Assembly: GCA_004297625.1 (NCBI GenBank) | Contig: SCTY01000047.1 | Location: 62,001 to 126,000 of the forward strand | DNA length: 64,000 nt | Source: Betaproteobacteria bacterium | GTDB taxonomy: Bacteria; Pseudomonadota; Gammaproteobacteria; Burkholderiales; SG8-39 | Direction of reading: 5' to 3' | Part shown: positions 9,124 to 17,038 of the stretch, piece by piece | How the letters are laid out: each line of letters starts with the position of its first letter | Numbering within the stretch: the stretch's first letter is position 1 | Program-made: the position numbers and the translations under genes | Notes under the pieces: model-generated | The model's input: the letters and a program-made list of their open reading frames with translations, nothing else | What the model was told of the DNA's origin: nothing | The model's database searches: none

Positions 9124-10188
9124 CTACGACCGCCGCGGCAGCCAGACCGTGAACACGCTGCCGGTGCCCGGCCGGGTGGCGACCTCGATGCGCCCGCCGT
9201 GCGCTTCGACGATGCTCTTGCTGATGAAAAGCCCGAGCCCCGCGCCCTGGTGCGCGGTTTCGCGCGCCTGCCAGTAGCGCTCGAAGATGTGCGGCACTTC
9301 CTCCTCGCGAATGCCCGCGCCGTAATCGCGCACCGCGATGCGCACGAGATCCGCCTGCGCCTCGAGCTCGATCTCGACGGCGGCGCCCTCCGGCGAGAAC
9401 TTGACCGCGTTGGCGAGCAGGTTGGACAGCACCTGCGCGATGCGTCCGCGGTCGCAGCGGATGAAGAGCGGCTCCTGCGCGACGCGCGGTACCAGGCGCA
9501 CGCCCTTGGCGTGCGCGGCGGCGGCCGCGCCCTGCAGCGCGTCGGCGACGATCGGCACGAGGTCGTGGCGGGCGGGATCGATCCGGAACTGCCCCTTCTC
9601 GATCTTCACCGCGTCGAGCAGGTCCTGGATCAGCCGGCCCATCTGCAGCCCGCAGCGCTCGACGCCCGCGGCGATCTCGCGCAGATCGCCCGCGGCAGCA
9701 CGTTTCAGGTATTCCGCGCTCGCCAGGATCGCCGACAGCGGCGCGCGCAGGTCGTGCGAGACGATCGCGAGAATGTCCTCGCGCGCGCGCTTGGCAAGCA
9801 TGGTCTCGGCGTGCTCGGCGCGCAACTGCCGGTAAGCCCCGCGCAGGCGCGCGGTGATCTCGGCGATGAGCAGGCCCACCAGGCCGTGCACGAACACGTG
9901 CACCACGCCAGCCCAGGAGTGGAACAGCGCATGATGCGGCTCGAACAGGTAATCGATGCCGATGGCCGTGATGGCGGTGCAGAGCAGCGCGGGGCCGCGG
10001 CCGCCGTAAATAGCGCTAAGAACTACCGAGGCGAGCGCAAGCGAGGAGTAGTCCCCCGGGTCGGTATCGCGCAGCAGGTGCAGGAGCAGCAGTGACAGCG
10101 CGGCAAGCAGCACGCCCGCGCCGTAGCGCAGCAGCGGGCCGCGCTTGGCCAGCACGAAGCTTTCCCAGAAAACCGCGCGCCGATCCAC
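9124..10188 (-). CDS. membrane sensor histidine kinase with KdpD-like membrane domain
   Basis: The 354-residue protein starts with about four membrane helices. Their sequence (ASVVLSAIYGGRGPALLC) resembles the DUF4118 module of KdpD. A HisKA domain with His145 in VSHDLRAPLSAI follows, then an HATPase domain with NLLANAVKFSP, DYGAGI and GAGLGLFI boxes. It has no partner response regulator beside it. It starts at GTG 10188, 13 nt after the slipin stop, so it is probably co-transcribed with nfeD and slipin. That link suggests it senses a membrane-related signal, which is inference only. Confidence 0.88.
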   Translation of the reverse strand: MDRRAVFWESFVLAKRGPLLRYGAGVLLAALSLLLLHLLRDTDPGDYSSLALASVVLSAIYGGRGPALLCTAITAIGIDYLFEPHHALFHSWAGVVHVFVHGLVGLLIAEITARLRGAYRQLRAEHAETMLAKRAREDILAIVSHDLRAPLSAILASAEYLKRAAAGDLREIAAGVERCGLQMGRLIQDLLDAVKIEKGQFRIDPARHDLVPIVADALQGAAAAAHAKGVRLVPRVAQEPLFIRCDRGRIAQVLSNLLANAVKFSPEGAAVEIELEAQADLVRIAVRDYGAGIREEEVPHIFERYWQARETAHQGAGLGLFISKSIVEAHGGRIEVATRPGTGSVFTVWLPRRS

Positions 10189-10201
10189 TACCGCTGCTGT
10201 G

Positions 10202-10951
10202 TCAGCCGCGCCTGGATTTGTCGAGCAGCGCGCCGAGAACGTCCATCGGGATTGGAAAGACGATGGTCGAGGCCTTGTCGCCGGCGATCTGCGTGAGCGT
10301 TTGCAGGTAGCGCAGCTGCATGGCTTCGGAGCGCTTCGAGAGCATCTCGGCCGCCGCGAGCAGCTTCTCGGAGGCCTGCAGCTCGCCCTCGGCGTGGATC
10401 ACCTTGGCGCGGCGCTCGCGCTCGGCCTCGGCCTGGCGCGCGATGGCGCGCACCATGGTCTCGTTCAGGTCGACGTGCTTGATCTCGACGTTGGACACCT
10501 TGATGCCCCAGGCGTCGGTCTGCTTGTCGAGCACCTCCTGGATGTCGTTGTTCAGCTGCTCGCGCTCGGCGAGCAGCTCGTCGAGCTCGTGCTTGCCGAG
10601 CACCGAGCGCAGCGTGGTCTGCGAGAGCTGGCTGGTGGCCTCGCTGAAGTTCGCCACCTGGATGATCGCGAGCTGCGGATCGACGACGCGCAGGTAGACC
10701 ACGGCATTCACCTTCACCGACACGTTGTCGCGCGTGATCACGTCCTGCGGCGGCACGTCGAACACCCGGGTGCGCAGGTCGACGCGCACCACCTGCTGCA
10801 CGACGGGAATGATGATGACCAGGCCCGGCCCTTTCACGCTTTGGAAGCGCCCGAGGAAGAACACCACGCCGCGCTCGTACTCGCGGAAGATCTTCACCGA
10901 GGCGATGACGAGCACAGCAATAACGACGACGAAGCCGATGGCGAAATACAT
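10202..10951 (-). CDS. slipin, SPFH/band 7 membrane protein
   Basis: This 249-residue protein has one N-terminal membrane helix ([17 protein letters not shown]), a band-7 domain ([13 protein letters not shown], then [20 protein letters not shown]) and a C-terminal coiled coil rich in Ala, Glu and Arg. Bacterial slipins (YbbK/QmcA-like) scaffold membrane microdomains. Their genes are classically paired with an NfeD protease gene, which here lies immediately upstream with a 5-nt gap. Confidence 0.93.
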   Translation of the reverse strand: MYFAIGFVVVIAVLVIASVKIFREYERGVVFFLGRFQSVKGPGLVIIIPVVQQVVRVDLRTRVFDVPPQDVITRDNVSVKVNAVVYLRVVDPQLAIIQVANFSEATSQLSQTTLRSVLGKHELDELLAEREQLNNDIQEVLDKQTDAWGIKVSNVEIKHVDLNETMVRAIARQAEAERERRAKVIHAEGELQASEKLLAAAEMLSKRSEAMQLRYLQTLTQIAGDKASTIVFPIPMDVLGALLDKSRRG

Positions 10952-10956
10952 TTTCT

Positions 10957-12219
10957 TCAGTCTCCTTCCGGTTCGGTGGTGAGCACCAGCCCCTGCATGC
11001 CCGTGACGCGCAGCTTCTGCCCGCGGCGCACCGGGCGGCTCGCGCGCACCTTCCAGCGCTCGCCCTGCACGCGCGCCCAGCCTTCGGCCTCGAAATCGTC
11101 GAGCGCCTCGCCGACGGCGCCGATCATGAATTCGCGTCCGCTCACGACGGCGCGCCTGCGGCTGCGCGCTAGCATCCCAAGCACGAAGATGAGGAAGCCG
11201 GCGCTCGCCGCGGCGAGCCCGCCGATGAGCGCGTACGGGATCTCGAAGCCGGGGAGCTCGGTATCCTCGATCAGCATGATCGAGCCGAGCACGAAGGCGA
11301 TCAAGCCGCCGATGCCGAGCGATCCGAAGGCCGGCAGGAACGCCTCGGCCGTCATCAACCCGATGCCGAGCACGATGAGCGCGAGCCCGGCATAGTTGAC
11401 CGGCAGCAGATGCAGCGCATACAGCGCGATGAGCAGGGCGATCGCGCCCACCACGCCGGGCGCGACCAGCCCCGGATTCAGGAACTCGAAGATGAGCGCA
11501 TAGATGCCGACGAGCACGAGAATGTAAGCGACGCTCGGATTGGTGATCACCGCGAGCACGTTCGTGCGCCAGTCGGGCTCGACCTGCCGCACCTCGGCCT
11601 GCTCCCGGCCGAGCGTCTTGAGCAGCGCCGGGACGTCGGGGGCGATATGGTCGATCACTTTCAGCTTGAGCGCGTCCTGCGCCGACAGGCTCGCGCCTTC
11701 GCGCACCGCCTTCTCGGCCCAGTCGGCGTTGCGCCCGCGCATCTGCGCGAGCCCGCGGATGTACGCCACGGCGTCGTTCGTGACCTTGCGCGTCATGGTG
11801 TCCATCCCGCCGCCTTTCTCGCCTTTTTCGGTTGAACCCCCTCCTATGGAAACCGGCGAAGCGGCGCCGAGATTCGTCCCGGGCGCCATCGCGGCGATGT
11901 GGGAAGCGTAGAGGATGAAGGTGCCGGCGCTCGCCGCGCGCGCGCCGCTCGGCGCCACGTAAGCGGCAACCGGCACCGGCGAGGCGAGGATCGCCTTGAT
12001 GATCTCGCGCATCGAGGTGTCGAGCCCGCCGGGCGTATCGATCTGCAGCACCACGAGCTGGGTGCCGTCCTTGCCGGCGCGCTCGATCGCGCGGCGCACG
12101 AAGTCCGCGGTCGCCGGGCCTATGGCGCCTTCGAGCGGCACTACCGCCACCGGCCCCTGCGCCGCGTGCGCGAGGCCGAGCCACCACAACGCGACGACGA
12201 GCGCCACTGCCCGGGCCAT
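10957..12219 (-). CDS. NfeD family membrane-bound serine protease (long form)
   Basis: This 420-residue protein has a signal sequence and a ClpP-like protease domain. [16 protein letters not shown] and [16 protein letters not shown] probably carry the catalytic Ser of a Ser-Lys dyad. Four to five membrane helices follow, and then a C-terminal OB-like NfeD domain. The family cleaves the C-terminus of its partner slipin, and slipin is encoded directly downstream, so the two proteins probably act together in membrane quality control. Confidence 0.93.
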   Translation of the reverse strand: MARAVALVVALWWLGLAHAAQGPVAVVPLEGAIGPATADFVRRAIERAGKDGTQLVVLQIDTPGGLDTSMREIIKAILASPVPVAAYVAPSGARAASAGTFILYASHIAAMAPGTNLGAASPVSIGGGSTEKGEKGGGMDTMTRKVTNDAVAYIRGLAQMRGRNADWAEKAVREGASLSAQDALKLKVIDHIAPDVPALLKTLGREQAEVRQVEPDWRTNVLAVITNPSVAYILVLVGIYALIFEFLNPGLVAPGVVGAIALLIALYALHLLPVNYAGLALIVLGIGLMTAEAFLPAFGSLGIGGLIAFVLGSIMLIEDTELPGFEIPYALIGGLAAASAGFLIFVLGMLARSRRRAVVSGREFMIGAVGEALDDFEAEGWARVQGERWKVRASRPVRRGQKLRVTGMQGLVLTTEPEGD

Positions 12220-12290
12220 GCGCCAATATAGCCGGGGCGGCGCTCGTAAGGAACAGTTAAACGCGCTGCTTGTCTCGCCTTAGCGCATGC

Positions 12291-12467
12291 TCAGTGCACT
12301 AGGCCCCGCCGGCCGGGAATGGCGACCGGCGGTTCGGCGTGGTCGCACCGCACGGTGATCAGATAGCGGCCCGCGGGGATGTCGATATGCAGGACCGGCT
12401 CGCTGCACTCGAATTCCATGACCTCGTCCTCCGCGTTGCGCACGGTGACGTGGAACAAAGTGGCCAT
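12291..12467 (-). CDS. 58-residue protein under a PmrA-like box, unknown function
   Basis: The protein starts MATLFHVTVRNAEDEVMEF and has alternating hydrophobic residues suggesting a small beta-rich fold; it has no signal peptide or membrane helix. A GGAGAAC-like Shine-Dalgarno lies before the ATG. A decayed paralogue at 8945-9049 shares both sequence and promoter. A TTAA-N7-TTAA box lies 48 nt upstream of the start. The conserved paralogue and shared control region support a real gene, but I do not recognise the family. Confidence 0.6.
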   Translation of the reverse strand: MATLFHVTVRNAEDEVMEFECSEPVLHIDIPAGRYLITVRCDHAEPPVAIPGRRGLVH

Positions 12468-12471
12468 TGCA

Positions 12472-12534
12472 CGTTCTCCGAAGCGGTTGATGGCCCCGAG
12501 ATTGCGCCCGCGTTTGTTAACGCCCGCTTAAGCG
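12472..12534. repeat. duplicated promoter segment, copy 2
   Basis: This partner of 9041-9102 lies just upstream of the 58-residue gene and includes TTAA box 2. The left end of the truncated binding-protein gene (12517) runs into this copy, so the duplication or a deletion may have removed the rest of that gene. Confidence 0.7.
12516..12532. promoter_or_regulatory. PmrA-like box 2 (TTAA-N7-TTAA)
   Basis: The site reads gTTAAc-gcccg-cTTAAg with 11-bp periodicity. Its first half-site supplies the TAA stop codon of the truncated gene at 12517-12729. It lies upstream of the 58-residue gene. Confidence 0.6.
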
Positions 12535-12729
12535 GCCGGCGACACTACGCATGGACAAGTAATCCAGCATGCCCCCGGAGATGCCGGAACCGCCCGGAGC
12601 GTACGCACCGATCCGGTAGAACATCGCCGGGATGAACTGCTCCTTCTGCGCGAACGCCGCCGGCGCGGCAAGCGCGAGCGGCAGCGCCAATGCGGCCGCC
12701 GCTATCCTGCGGAAAAACGAAATGCTCAT
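12517..12729 (-). pseudogene. 5' remnant of a branched-chain amino acid/urea ABC transporter binding protein
   Basis: The 70-codon frame has a strong GAGGAGG ribosome site, a signal peptide (MSISFFRRIAAAALALPLAL...AFAQ) and EQFIPAMFYRIGAYAPGGSG, then ISGGMLDYL. This is the N-terminus of the periplasmic ligand-binding proteins of the LivJ/UrtA family, which are normally about 400 residues. Similarity ends after about residue 60 and the frame stops inside box 2. No transporter genes are nearby. A TTAA box sits 40 nt upstream of the start, so the fragment may still be expressed and exported. Confidence 0.65.
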
Positions 12730-12769
12730 GTGTTCCTCCTCGATGCCGGGCCAGCATGCCGCGGTTCGA

Positions 12770-12786
12770 GTTAAGTGGCCCTTAAG
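12770..12786. promoter_or_regulatory. PmrA-like box 3 (TTAA-N7-TTAA)
   Basis: The site reads gTTAAg-tggcc-cTTAAg. It lies 40 nt upstream of the truncated binding-protein start. Confidence 0.55.
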
Positions 12787-13173
12787 CCACGCGGGCGCAC
12801 TCTCTGCCCAAGCGGAGCCGCCGGCGCGCTTGCCTGGCATACCTCCTGGGGTTGGGGCTGTCCGAGGGATGCACGCGCGTCGGCGGCAAACCGCGATTGC
12901 GGGCAATACAGCGACCATGGAAATCACCCGAGCATTGGCGCTCAAGCTGCTCAAGCGCGAGGACTGGGGCCGTGCGCCCCTCGCGCCGCGCACGCGCAGG
13001 AGCGCGCTTACCCAGCGCCGGCTGCGCGCCGCAGCCAGTTGCAAAGAGCATGCCTCGCGATCGACACGCTGAGCACCGGATGCGGGGAGCTGCGGCGGGC
13101 CGCGCGGCGCCCGGGCTAGTTTGATTAATCGCACCCGGAAGCTCGCGCGGAAGCCAAGCATGCGCGCGCCCCG
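12787..13173. other. gap without a convincing gene
   Basis: About 390 bp between box 3 and box 4. Several short frames exist, for example a basic 51-codon plus-strand frame at 12917-13072 and a minus-strand frame from 13161. None has a ribosome site, a signal sequence or recognisable similarity. The flanking TTAA boxes leave open a small RNA or a very short gene. Confidence 0.5.
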
Positions 13174-13209
13174 CTTAACTGCGCCTTACGCGCTTAAGCG
13201 CGCCTTAAG
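13174..13209. promoter_or_regulatory. double PmrA-like box 4
   Basis: Two tandem sites: cTTAAc-tgcgc-cTTACg (one mismatch) starting at 13174, and cTTAAg-cgcgc-cTTAAg starting at 13193. The last half-site forms the TAA stop of the CBS gene. The downstream minus-strand target is not obvious. Confidence 0.5.
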
Positions 13210-13588
13210 GGCGTTCGCTGGGGCGGTGAGGTGCGGCGGCGTCCGGTAGCGAGAGGATTCCGACCAGGCGCTTGCCGCGGTCGAGGACCGGCAGGCGGCG
13301 CAGGCCAAGCGCTTTCATCTCCTCCACGACTTTCTCGATGTCCTCGTCTTCGAAGCAGTAGCGCACCTCGCGGGTCATCACCTCGACGACCGGCGTGTCG
13401 GGGCTGCGCCCCGCGGCGAGGCCGCGCAGCGCGAGGTCGTGCGTCGTAATGACGCCGATGAGGCGATAGCTGCGGCAGACGGGCAGCGCGCCGATGTCGA
13501 ACTCGGCCATCGCCTGCGCGGCGTCGCGGATGCTCTGCTGCGGGAAGGCGACGCATACCTTGCGCGTCATTGCCTGGCTTACTTTCAT
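13205..13588 (-). CDS. CBS-domain protein
   Basis: This 127-residue soluble protein consists of two CBS domains: MKVSQAMTRKVCVAFPQQ with ALPVCRSYRLIGVITTHDL, and VVEVMTREVRYCFEDEDI with RRLPVLDRGKRLVGILSL. Stand-alone CBS pairs bind adenine nucleotides and act as energy or stress sensors; the partner is unknown here. ATG 13588 was chosen because the first CBS domain starts there; a TTG at 13597 would add three residues. It is divergent from the gene at 13678 with a TTAA box between them. Confidence 0.87.
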   Translation of the reverse strand: MKVSQAMTRKVCVAFPQQSIRDAAQAMAEFDIGALPVCRSYRLIGVITTHDLALRGLAAGRSPDTPVVEVMTREVRYCFEDEDIEKVVEEMKALGLRRLPVLDRGKRLVGILSLPDAAAPHRPSERP

Positions 13589-13612
13589 GCAGCACAAGAT
13601 GGCGCGCGCGCA

Positions 13613-13629
13613 CTTAAGTGCTGCTTAAG
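13613..13629. promoter_or_regulatory. PmrA-like box 5 (TTAA-N7-TTAA)
   Basis: The site reads cTTAAg-tgctg-cTTAAg. It lies between the divergent CBS gene (24 nt from its ATG) and the membrane protein gene (48 nt from its ATG), so it could serve either. Confidence 0.6.
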
Positions 13630-13677
13630 CCTGGCGCTCTTAACCTTGAGCCGCACGACCTACGGAGGCGACACGTC

Positions 13678-14079
13678 ATGCAATTTTCACCGATCGAAAC
13701 CATGCGCCGGCGCTTCGAGGACTACCGGCCGACCAAGACCCACGCTTTCTGGATCGCCGCGGGGTGCGTGGCGGCGACGCTGGTGCTCGGCTTCGGGCCC
13801 GGCGGATGGGTCACCGCGGGCACCGCGCAGAAGCGGGTCGACGAAGCGGCGACGAGCGCGCGCCAGGAGCTCGCGACCGCGGTATGCGTGGAGGAGTTCA
13901 TGAGCGCGAAAGACGCGCACGTCCAGCTCGCGCAGCTCGTGAAAACCGACTGGTACCAGCGCAGCGAGCTCATCGCGAAAGGCGGCTGGGCGACCATGCC
14001 GGACCGCAAGGAGCCGAACGGCAGCGTCGCGACGATGTGCGCCGAGAAGCTCGCCGAGGGCAAGTCGCCGGCCACCTGA
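13678..14079 (+). CDS. conserved single-pass membrane protein, unknown function
   Basis: The 133-residue protein has one N-terminal membrane helix (HAFWIAAGCVAATLVLGF) followed by GPGGWVTAGTAQKRVDEAA and a periplasmic domain with two cysteines. The GGWVT-GTA segment and the later GGWATMP segment are typical of a small uncharacterised proteobacterial family. GGAGG lies about 8 nt before ATG 13678; the longer frame from 13618 has no such support. TTAA box 5 lies upstream. Confidence 0.75.
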   Translation: MQFSPIETMRRRFEDYRPTKTHAFWIAAGCVAATLVLGFGPGGWVTAGTAQKRVDEAATSARQELATAVCVEEFMSAKDAHVQLAQLVKTDWYQRSELIAKGGWATMPDRKEPNGSVATMCAEKLAEGKSPAT

Positions 14080-14085
14080 GCCGGC

Positions 14086-14364
14086 TCAGCGCCTCAATCG
14101 GCCGGGCCCGCCCCGCGCGAGGTTCTTGTCGACGATCGCCGCGAGGATGATGACGAAGCCGATGACCCTGAGAAGGTAGGCGTAGCCGACGCGCTCGTCG
14201 GCCGCGCCGAGCCACTGCGCGAGCGCCTGGTTGAGCGCGAGCAGGAAGAACCCGAGCGCGAAAACGAGAAACAGCCGATCGGAGGTCCTGCGCCAGAACC
14301 GCAGGAAGAACACCGCCGCAATGACGAAGCCGAGCGTGACGGCGCCGGACATGAATTCGATCAT
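14086..14364 (-). CDS. DUF5985-type three-helix membrane protein (second copy)
   Basis: The 92-residue protein has three predicted membrane helices with SDRLFLVFALGFFLLALNQ in the middle, followed by RVGYAYLLRVIGFVIILAAI. Composition and layout match the small DUF5985 proteins. Its ATG overlaps the stop of a related upstream gene by 4 nt. The two were probably formed by tandem duplication and may form a complex. Function unknown. Confidence 0.72.
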   Translation of the reverse strand: MIEFMSGAVTLGFVIAAVFFLRFWRRTSDRLFLVFALGFFLLALNQALAQWLGAADERVGYAYLLRVIGFVIILAAIVDKNLARGGPGRLRR

Positions 14365-14630
14365 TCGGCCTCCCAGATGAACCCGTAGAGCAGGAACAGC
14401 AGCCCCGCGAGCGCCGCGAACAGCCGGTAGGGCCGCAGGTCCACCTCGGTCGGCAGCACCACCAGGTCGACGAACAGCAGCACGTTGTTGATCGAAAGGC
14501 AGACGAAACACAGGGCGCTCCACAGCAGCAGCCGCATCGCCGTAGCCGCATAAGCGCGGAATAGCAGCAGCATGCAGCCCAAGCTCGTCAGCACCGCAAA
14601 CCCGTAAAGGATGAATTCGAAGGTCACCAT
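14361..14630 (-). CDS. DUF5985-type three-helix membrane protein (first copy)
   Basis: The 89-residue protein has three membrane helices (FILYGFAVLTSLGCMLLLF, the LLLWSALCFVCLSINNVLLF segment and LFAALAGLLFLLYGFIW). The pattern is close to its neighbour, including the central N-x4-L region. It lies 3 nt after the winged-helix-like gene and probably belongs to the otsA operon. Function unknown. Confidence 0.72.
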   Translation of the reverse strand: MVTFEFILYGFAVLTSLGCMLLLFRAYAATAMRLLLWSALCFVCLSINNVLLFVDLVVLPTEVDLRPYRLFAALAGLLFLLYGFIWEAE

Positions 14631-14633
14631 GGC

Positions 14634-15026
14634 CTATTTCCGTATCAGCTTGAACGCGTCGGCGAACGACTGGATCTTGAGGTCGCGCAAGGCGTATATC
14701 ACGCGAAACAGCGTAACGGGCCGCTCCTTGTACGCCTGCGCGAGCATCTCCACGTGCTTCGCGTGCGTGCCCGACGCCGGGCGGTACTGGATGCGCTTGT
14801 CCGGCCCGATGGCGACAAGCCCGCCGGCCTGGAACTGAGCCAGGTAGCGCGCAAGATCCGCTTCGCTGATCGTCGTGGCCGGGGCGAGGCTGCGGGCGAG
14901 CTCGGGCGGCTCGAACCACCGCTCCGGCTGCCGCGCGAGCTTCAGCAGCAGCTCCGCCGCGTCCACCGAAGTGACGCAGGTCTGGATGAAGCGGCAAAAC
15001 TCGTCTGAAAAGGCGGAATCTTCCAT
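14634..15026 (-). CDS. probable winged-helix protein downstream of otsA
   Basis: The 130-residue soluble protein has two helical segments around SVDAAELLLKLARQPERWF and TISEADLARYLAQFQAGGLV, then the strand-like VAIGPDKRIQYRP. The pattern suggests a winged-helix fold and hence a possible regulator. The start codon overlaps the otsA stop by one base (TGATG), so it is translationally coupled. I do not recognise a named family. It is too short and lacks motifs to be the trehalose phosphatase. Confidence 0.6.
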   Translation of the reverse strand: MEDSAFSDEFCRFIQTCVTSVDAAELLLKLARQPERWFEPPELARSLAPATTISEADLARYLAQFQAGGLVAIGPDKRIQYRPASGTHAKHVEMLAQAYKERPVTLFRVIYALRDLKIQSFADAFKLIRK

Positions 15027-16447
15027 CACAGGGGCAGTTGCATTTCGGGGATCTCGTCCGCCGCCGCTTGCGTGCGCGGAAAGGCGCGCAGGTCCTTGGT
15101 GATCGCGGCACGCAGGTAGGAGTCGACCCAGTGGAACACGTCCTGCTGGCGAATGAGCCTGCGGATGCGCCGCATGCGGGCAGTGCGCTCGTGGGCAGGC
15201 ATGAAATAGGCCTCGCGGATGGCGGTCGCGACGCCCTCGACGTCGTACGGATTGACGAGCAGCGCCCCGGCGGCGAGCTGCGGCGCCGCGCCCGCGAACT
15301 CCGAGAGAATGAGCACGCAGTCTTCCTCGATGCTGCAGGCGCAGTACTCCTTGGCCACGAGGTTCATGCCGTCCTTGAGCGGCGTGACGAGCGCGATGTC
15401 GGCCGCGCGGTAATACGCGAGAAGCTCCACGCGGCTCAAGTTGCGGTACTCGTACCAGATCGGCACCCAGCCCCCCGGGCGCGCATACGCGCCGTTGATC
15501 TTGCCGACGAGCTGCTCGATTTCGTTGCGCAGCTGATGGTATCGGGGGATGTCCTCGCGGCTCGGCACGACGACCTGCATGAGCGATACGCGCCCCCGCA
15601 TCTCGGGATAGCGCGCGAGCAGATGCTGGAACGCGGCGAGGCGCAGGGGAATTCCCTTGGTGTAGTCGAGCCGGTCGATGCCCAGAACCAGCCGGCGCTT
15701 GGGCAGGAGCCGGTGAAGCTCGAGCGCCTTCGCCGCGACATCGGGCGCGGCTGCGCGGCGCATGAACGCGTTGAAGTCGATGCTGATCGGAAACTCGCCC
15801 ACGCGCGTGCCGCGCGCGTCGAGCTGCACCGCCTGCACGCAGGCGAGGAAGTTGCGCCGGTCGCGCGCGGTCTGAAAGCCGACTAGGTCGTACTTGAGGA
15901 GCGCCTGCAGGAGCGGCCGGCGCCAGGGCAGCTTCAGGAAAATGTCCGGCGGCGGAAACGGGATGTGCAGGAAAAATCCGAGCCGCGCGCGCGAGCCGAG
16001 GAGGCGCAATTCCGCTGCCAGGTTCATGAGGTGGTAGTCGTGCGCCCAGACGAACGAGCGCGCCGTCGCGCGCGCATGCACGGCCTTGGCGTACTTGCGG
16101 TTCACCTTGCAATACGTGCGCCAGTACGCGGGCTCGAAGTTGCAGAGCGACGGCAGATCATGAAACAGCGGCCAGATGACCTCGTTCGCGAATCCCTGGT
16201 AGAAGTCACGCACTTCGGCCTCGGCGAGCGGTACGCCGACGAGCGTATAGCCGGCGTCGCGCCCCACGGCGCGCAGCGCCGCTGCGAACTGCTTCACCGC
16301 CCCGGGCGCGCCGCTCCAGCCGACCCATGTGCCGCCGCGATCGCGCAGCACCGGCAGCAATGCCGTGACGAGGCCGCCGCTCGCCGGGTCGGCGCGCCAG
16401 CGGCGCGCCGCGCGACGCAGGGAAAACGGCAGCCGGTTCGACACCAC
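15026..16447 (-). CDS. otsA: alpha,alpha-trehalose-6-phosphate synthase (GT20)
   Basis: The enzyme joins UDP-glucose and glucose-6-phosphate to trehalose-6-phosphate, a stress protectant route. The 473 residues include [56 protein letters not shown] and the donor-site loop [13 protein letters not shown]. All are family hallmarks. GTG 16447 is the only usable start, and it trims two or three residues from the first beta strand. No otsB phosphatase gene is in the window. The BON lipoprotein gene is 34 nt upstream on the same strand. Confidence 0.95.
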   Translation of the reverse strand: MVSNRLPFSLRRAARRWRADPASGGLVTALLPVLRDRGGTWVGWSGAPGAVKQFAAALRAVGRDAGYTLVGVPLAEAEVRDFYQGFANEVIWPLFHDLPSLCNFEPAYWRTYCKVNRKYAKAVHARATARSFVWAHDYHLMNLAAELRLLGSRARLGFFLHIPFPPPDIFLKLPWRRPLLQALLKYDLVGFQTARDRRNFLACVQAVQLDARGTRVGEFPISIDFNAFMRRAAAPDVAAKALELHRLLPKRRLVLGIDRLDYTKGIPLRLAAFQHLLARYPEMRGRVSLMQVVVPSREDIPRYHQLRNEIEQLVGKINGAYARPGGWVPIWYEYRNLSRVELLAYYRAADIALVTPLKDGMNLVAKEYCACSIEEDCVLILSEFAGAAPQLAAGALLVNPYDVEGVATAIREAYFMPAHERTARMRRIRRLIRQQDVFHWVDSYLRAAITKDLRAFPRTQAAADEIPEMQLPL

Positions 16448-16481
16448 GATGAGCCGGCCGGGCGCAGTCTTTTGAAGAGCC

Positions 16482-16865
16482 TTACGAACCTTTCACCACC
16501 GCGAGCTGGTTTTCGACCGAGTTTACGCCCGAAACCGACGCGGCGATTTTCCCGGCCTTGGCGCGCTCGGCGGCGCTCGCCACGGTGCCAAAGAGAGCGA
16601 CCGCACCCTGTTTCGCCGAGACGTCGATACCCTGCGCCATCTCGGTCGCGGCGCTTTCGAGCGCCTTTTTCACGCGCGCGGCAAGGTCTACATCGGCGTC
16701 CGGCGCGGTCTGCCGAGCCGCAGCAACCGGCTGCGGCGCCGGTTGCGGCGCCGGCTGAGCGACCGGTTGCGCCACGGGTGGCGGCGGGGGCACGTCGTCG
16801 CTGCACGCGGCGAGTGACAGCAGCGACGTGCAGGCTACCAGGCCTGGAATGATCGAAGGATTCAT
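16482..16865 (-). CDS. BON-domain lipoprotein (OsmY-like)
   Basis: The 127-residue protein has a signal peptide ending in the lipobox LAAC, a Pro-Ala-Gln-rich linker (PPPPPVAQPVAQPAPQPAPQ) and one BON domain (VKKALESAATEMAQGIDVSA, then GAVALFGTVASAAERAKAG). BON domains bind phospholipids, and OsmY-like proteins are envelope-stress factors. GGGAGG precedes ATG 16865. TTAA box 6 lies about 157 nt upstream. Confidence 0.85.
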   Translation of the reverse strand: MNPSIIPGLVACTSLLSLAACSDDVPPPPPVAQPVAQPAPQPAPQPVAAARQTAPDADVDLAARVKKALESAATEMAQGIDVSAKQGAVALFGTVASAAERAKAGKIAASVSGVNSVENQLAVVKGS

Positions 16866-17021
16866 GCGGCCTCCCAGGATTTGTTGCTTGAAAAAGGCGG
16901 CCGGCACCGGCGCGGCTTGGAACGCCGGGGGGGAACACAGGAGAAAGGCCCCAGCTCTAGAGGAAAGAGCCACCCGCATCGCACGCGCCGGCGCGGCCAG
17001 GGCCATGATGCGCGGGCCAGG

Positions 17022-17038
17022 CTTAAGACAGACTTAAA
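17022..17038. promoter_or_regulatory. PmrA-like box 6 (TTAA-N7-TTAA)
   Basis: The site reads cTTAAg-acaga-cTTAAa. It sits at the 3' end of the histidine kinase gene, whose TAA stop is part of the second half-site. It lies upstream of the BON lipoprotein gene. Confidence 0.55.

Noticed and set aside
12917..13072. 51-codon frame on the plus strand between boxes 3 and 4
   Set aside because: No ribosome site, no similarity and basic low-complexity composition; kept only as part of the unexplained gap.
14634..15026. Trehalose-6-phosphate phosphatase (otsB) next to otsA
   Set aside because: The protein is only 130 residues and lacks the HAD motifs DxDGT and GDD.
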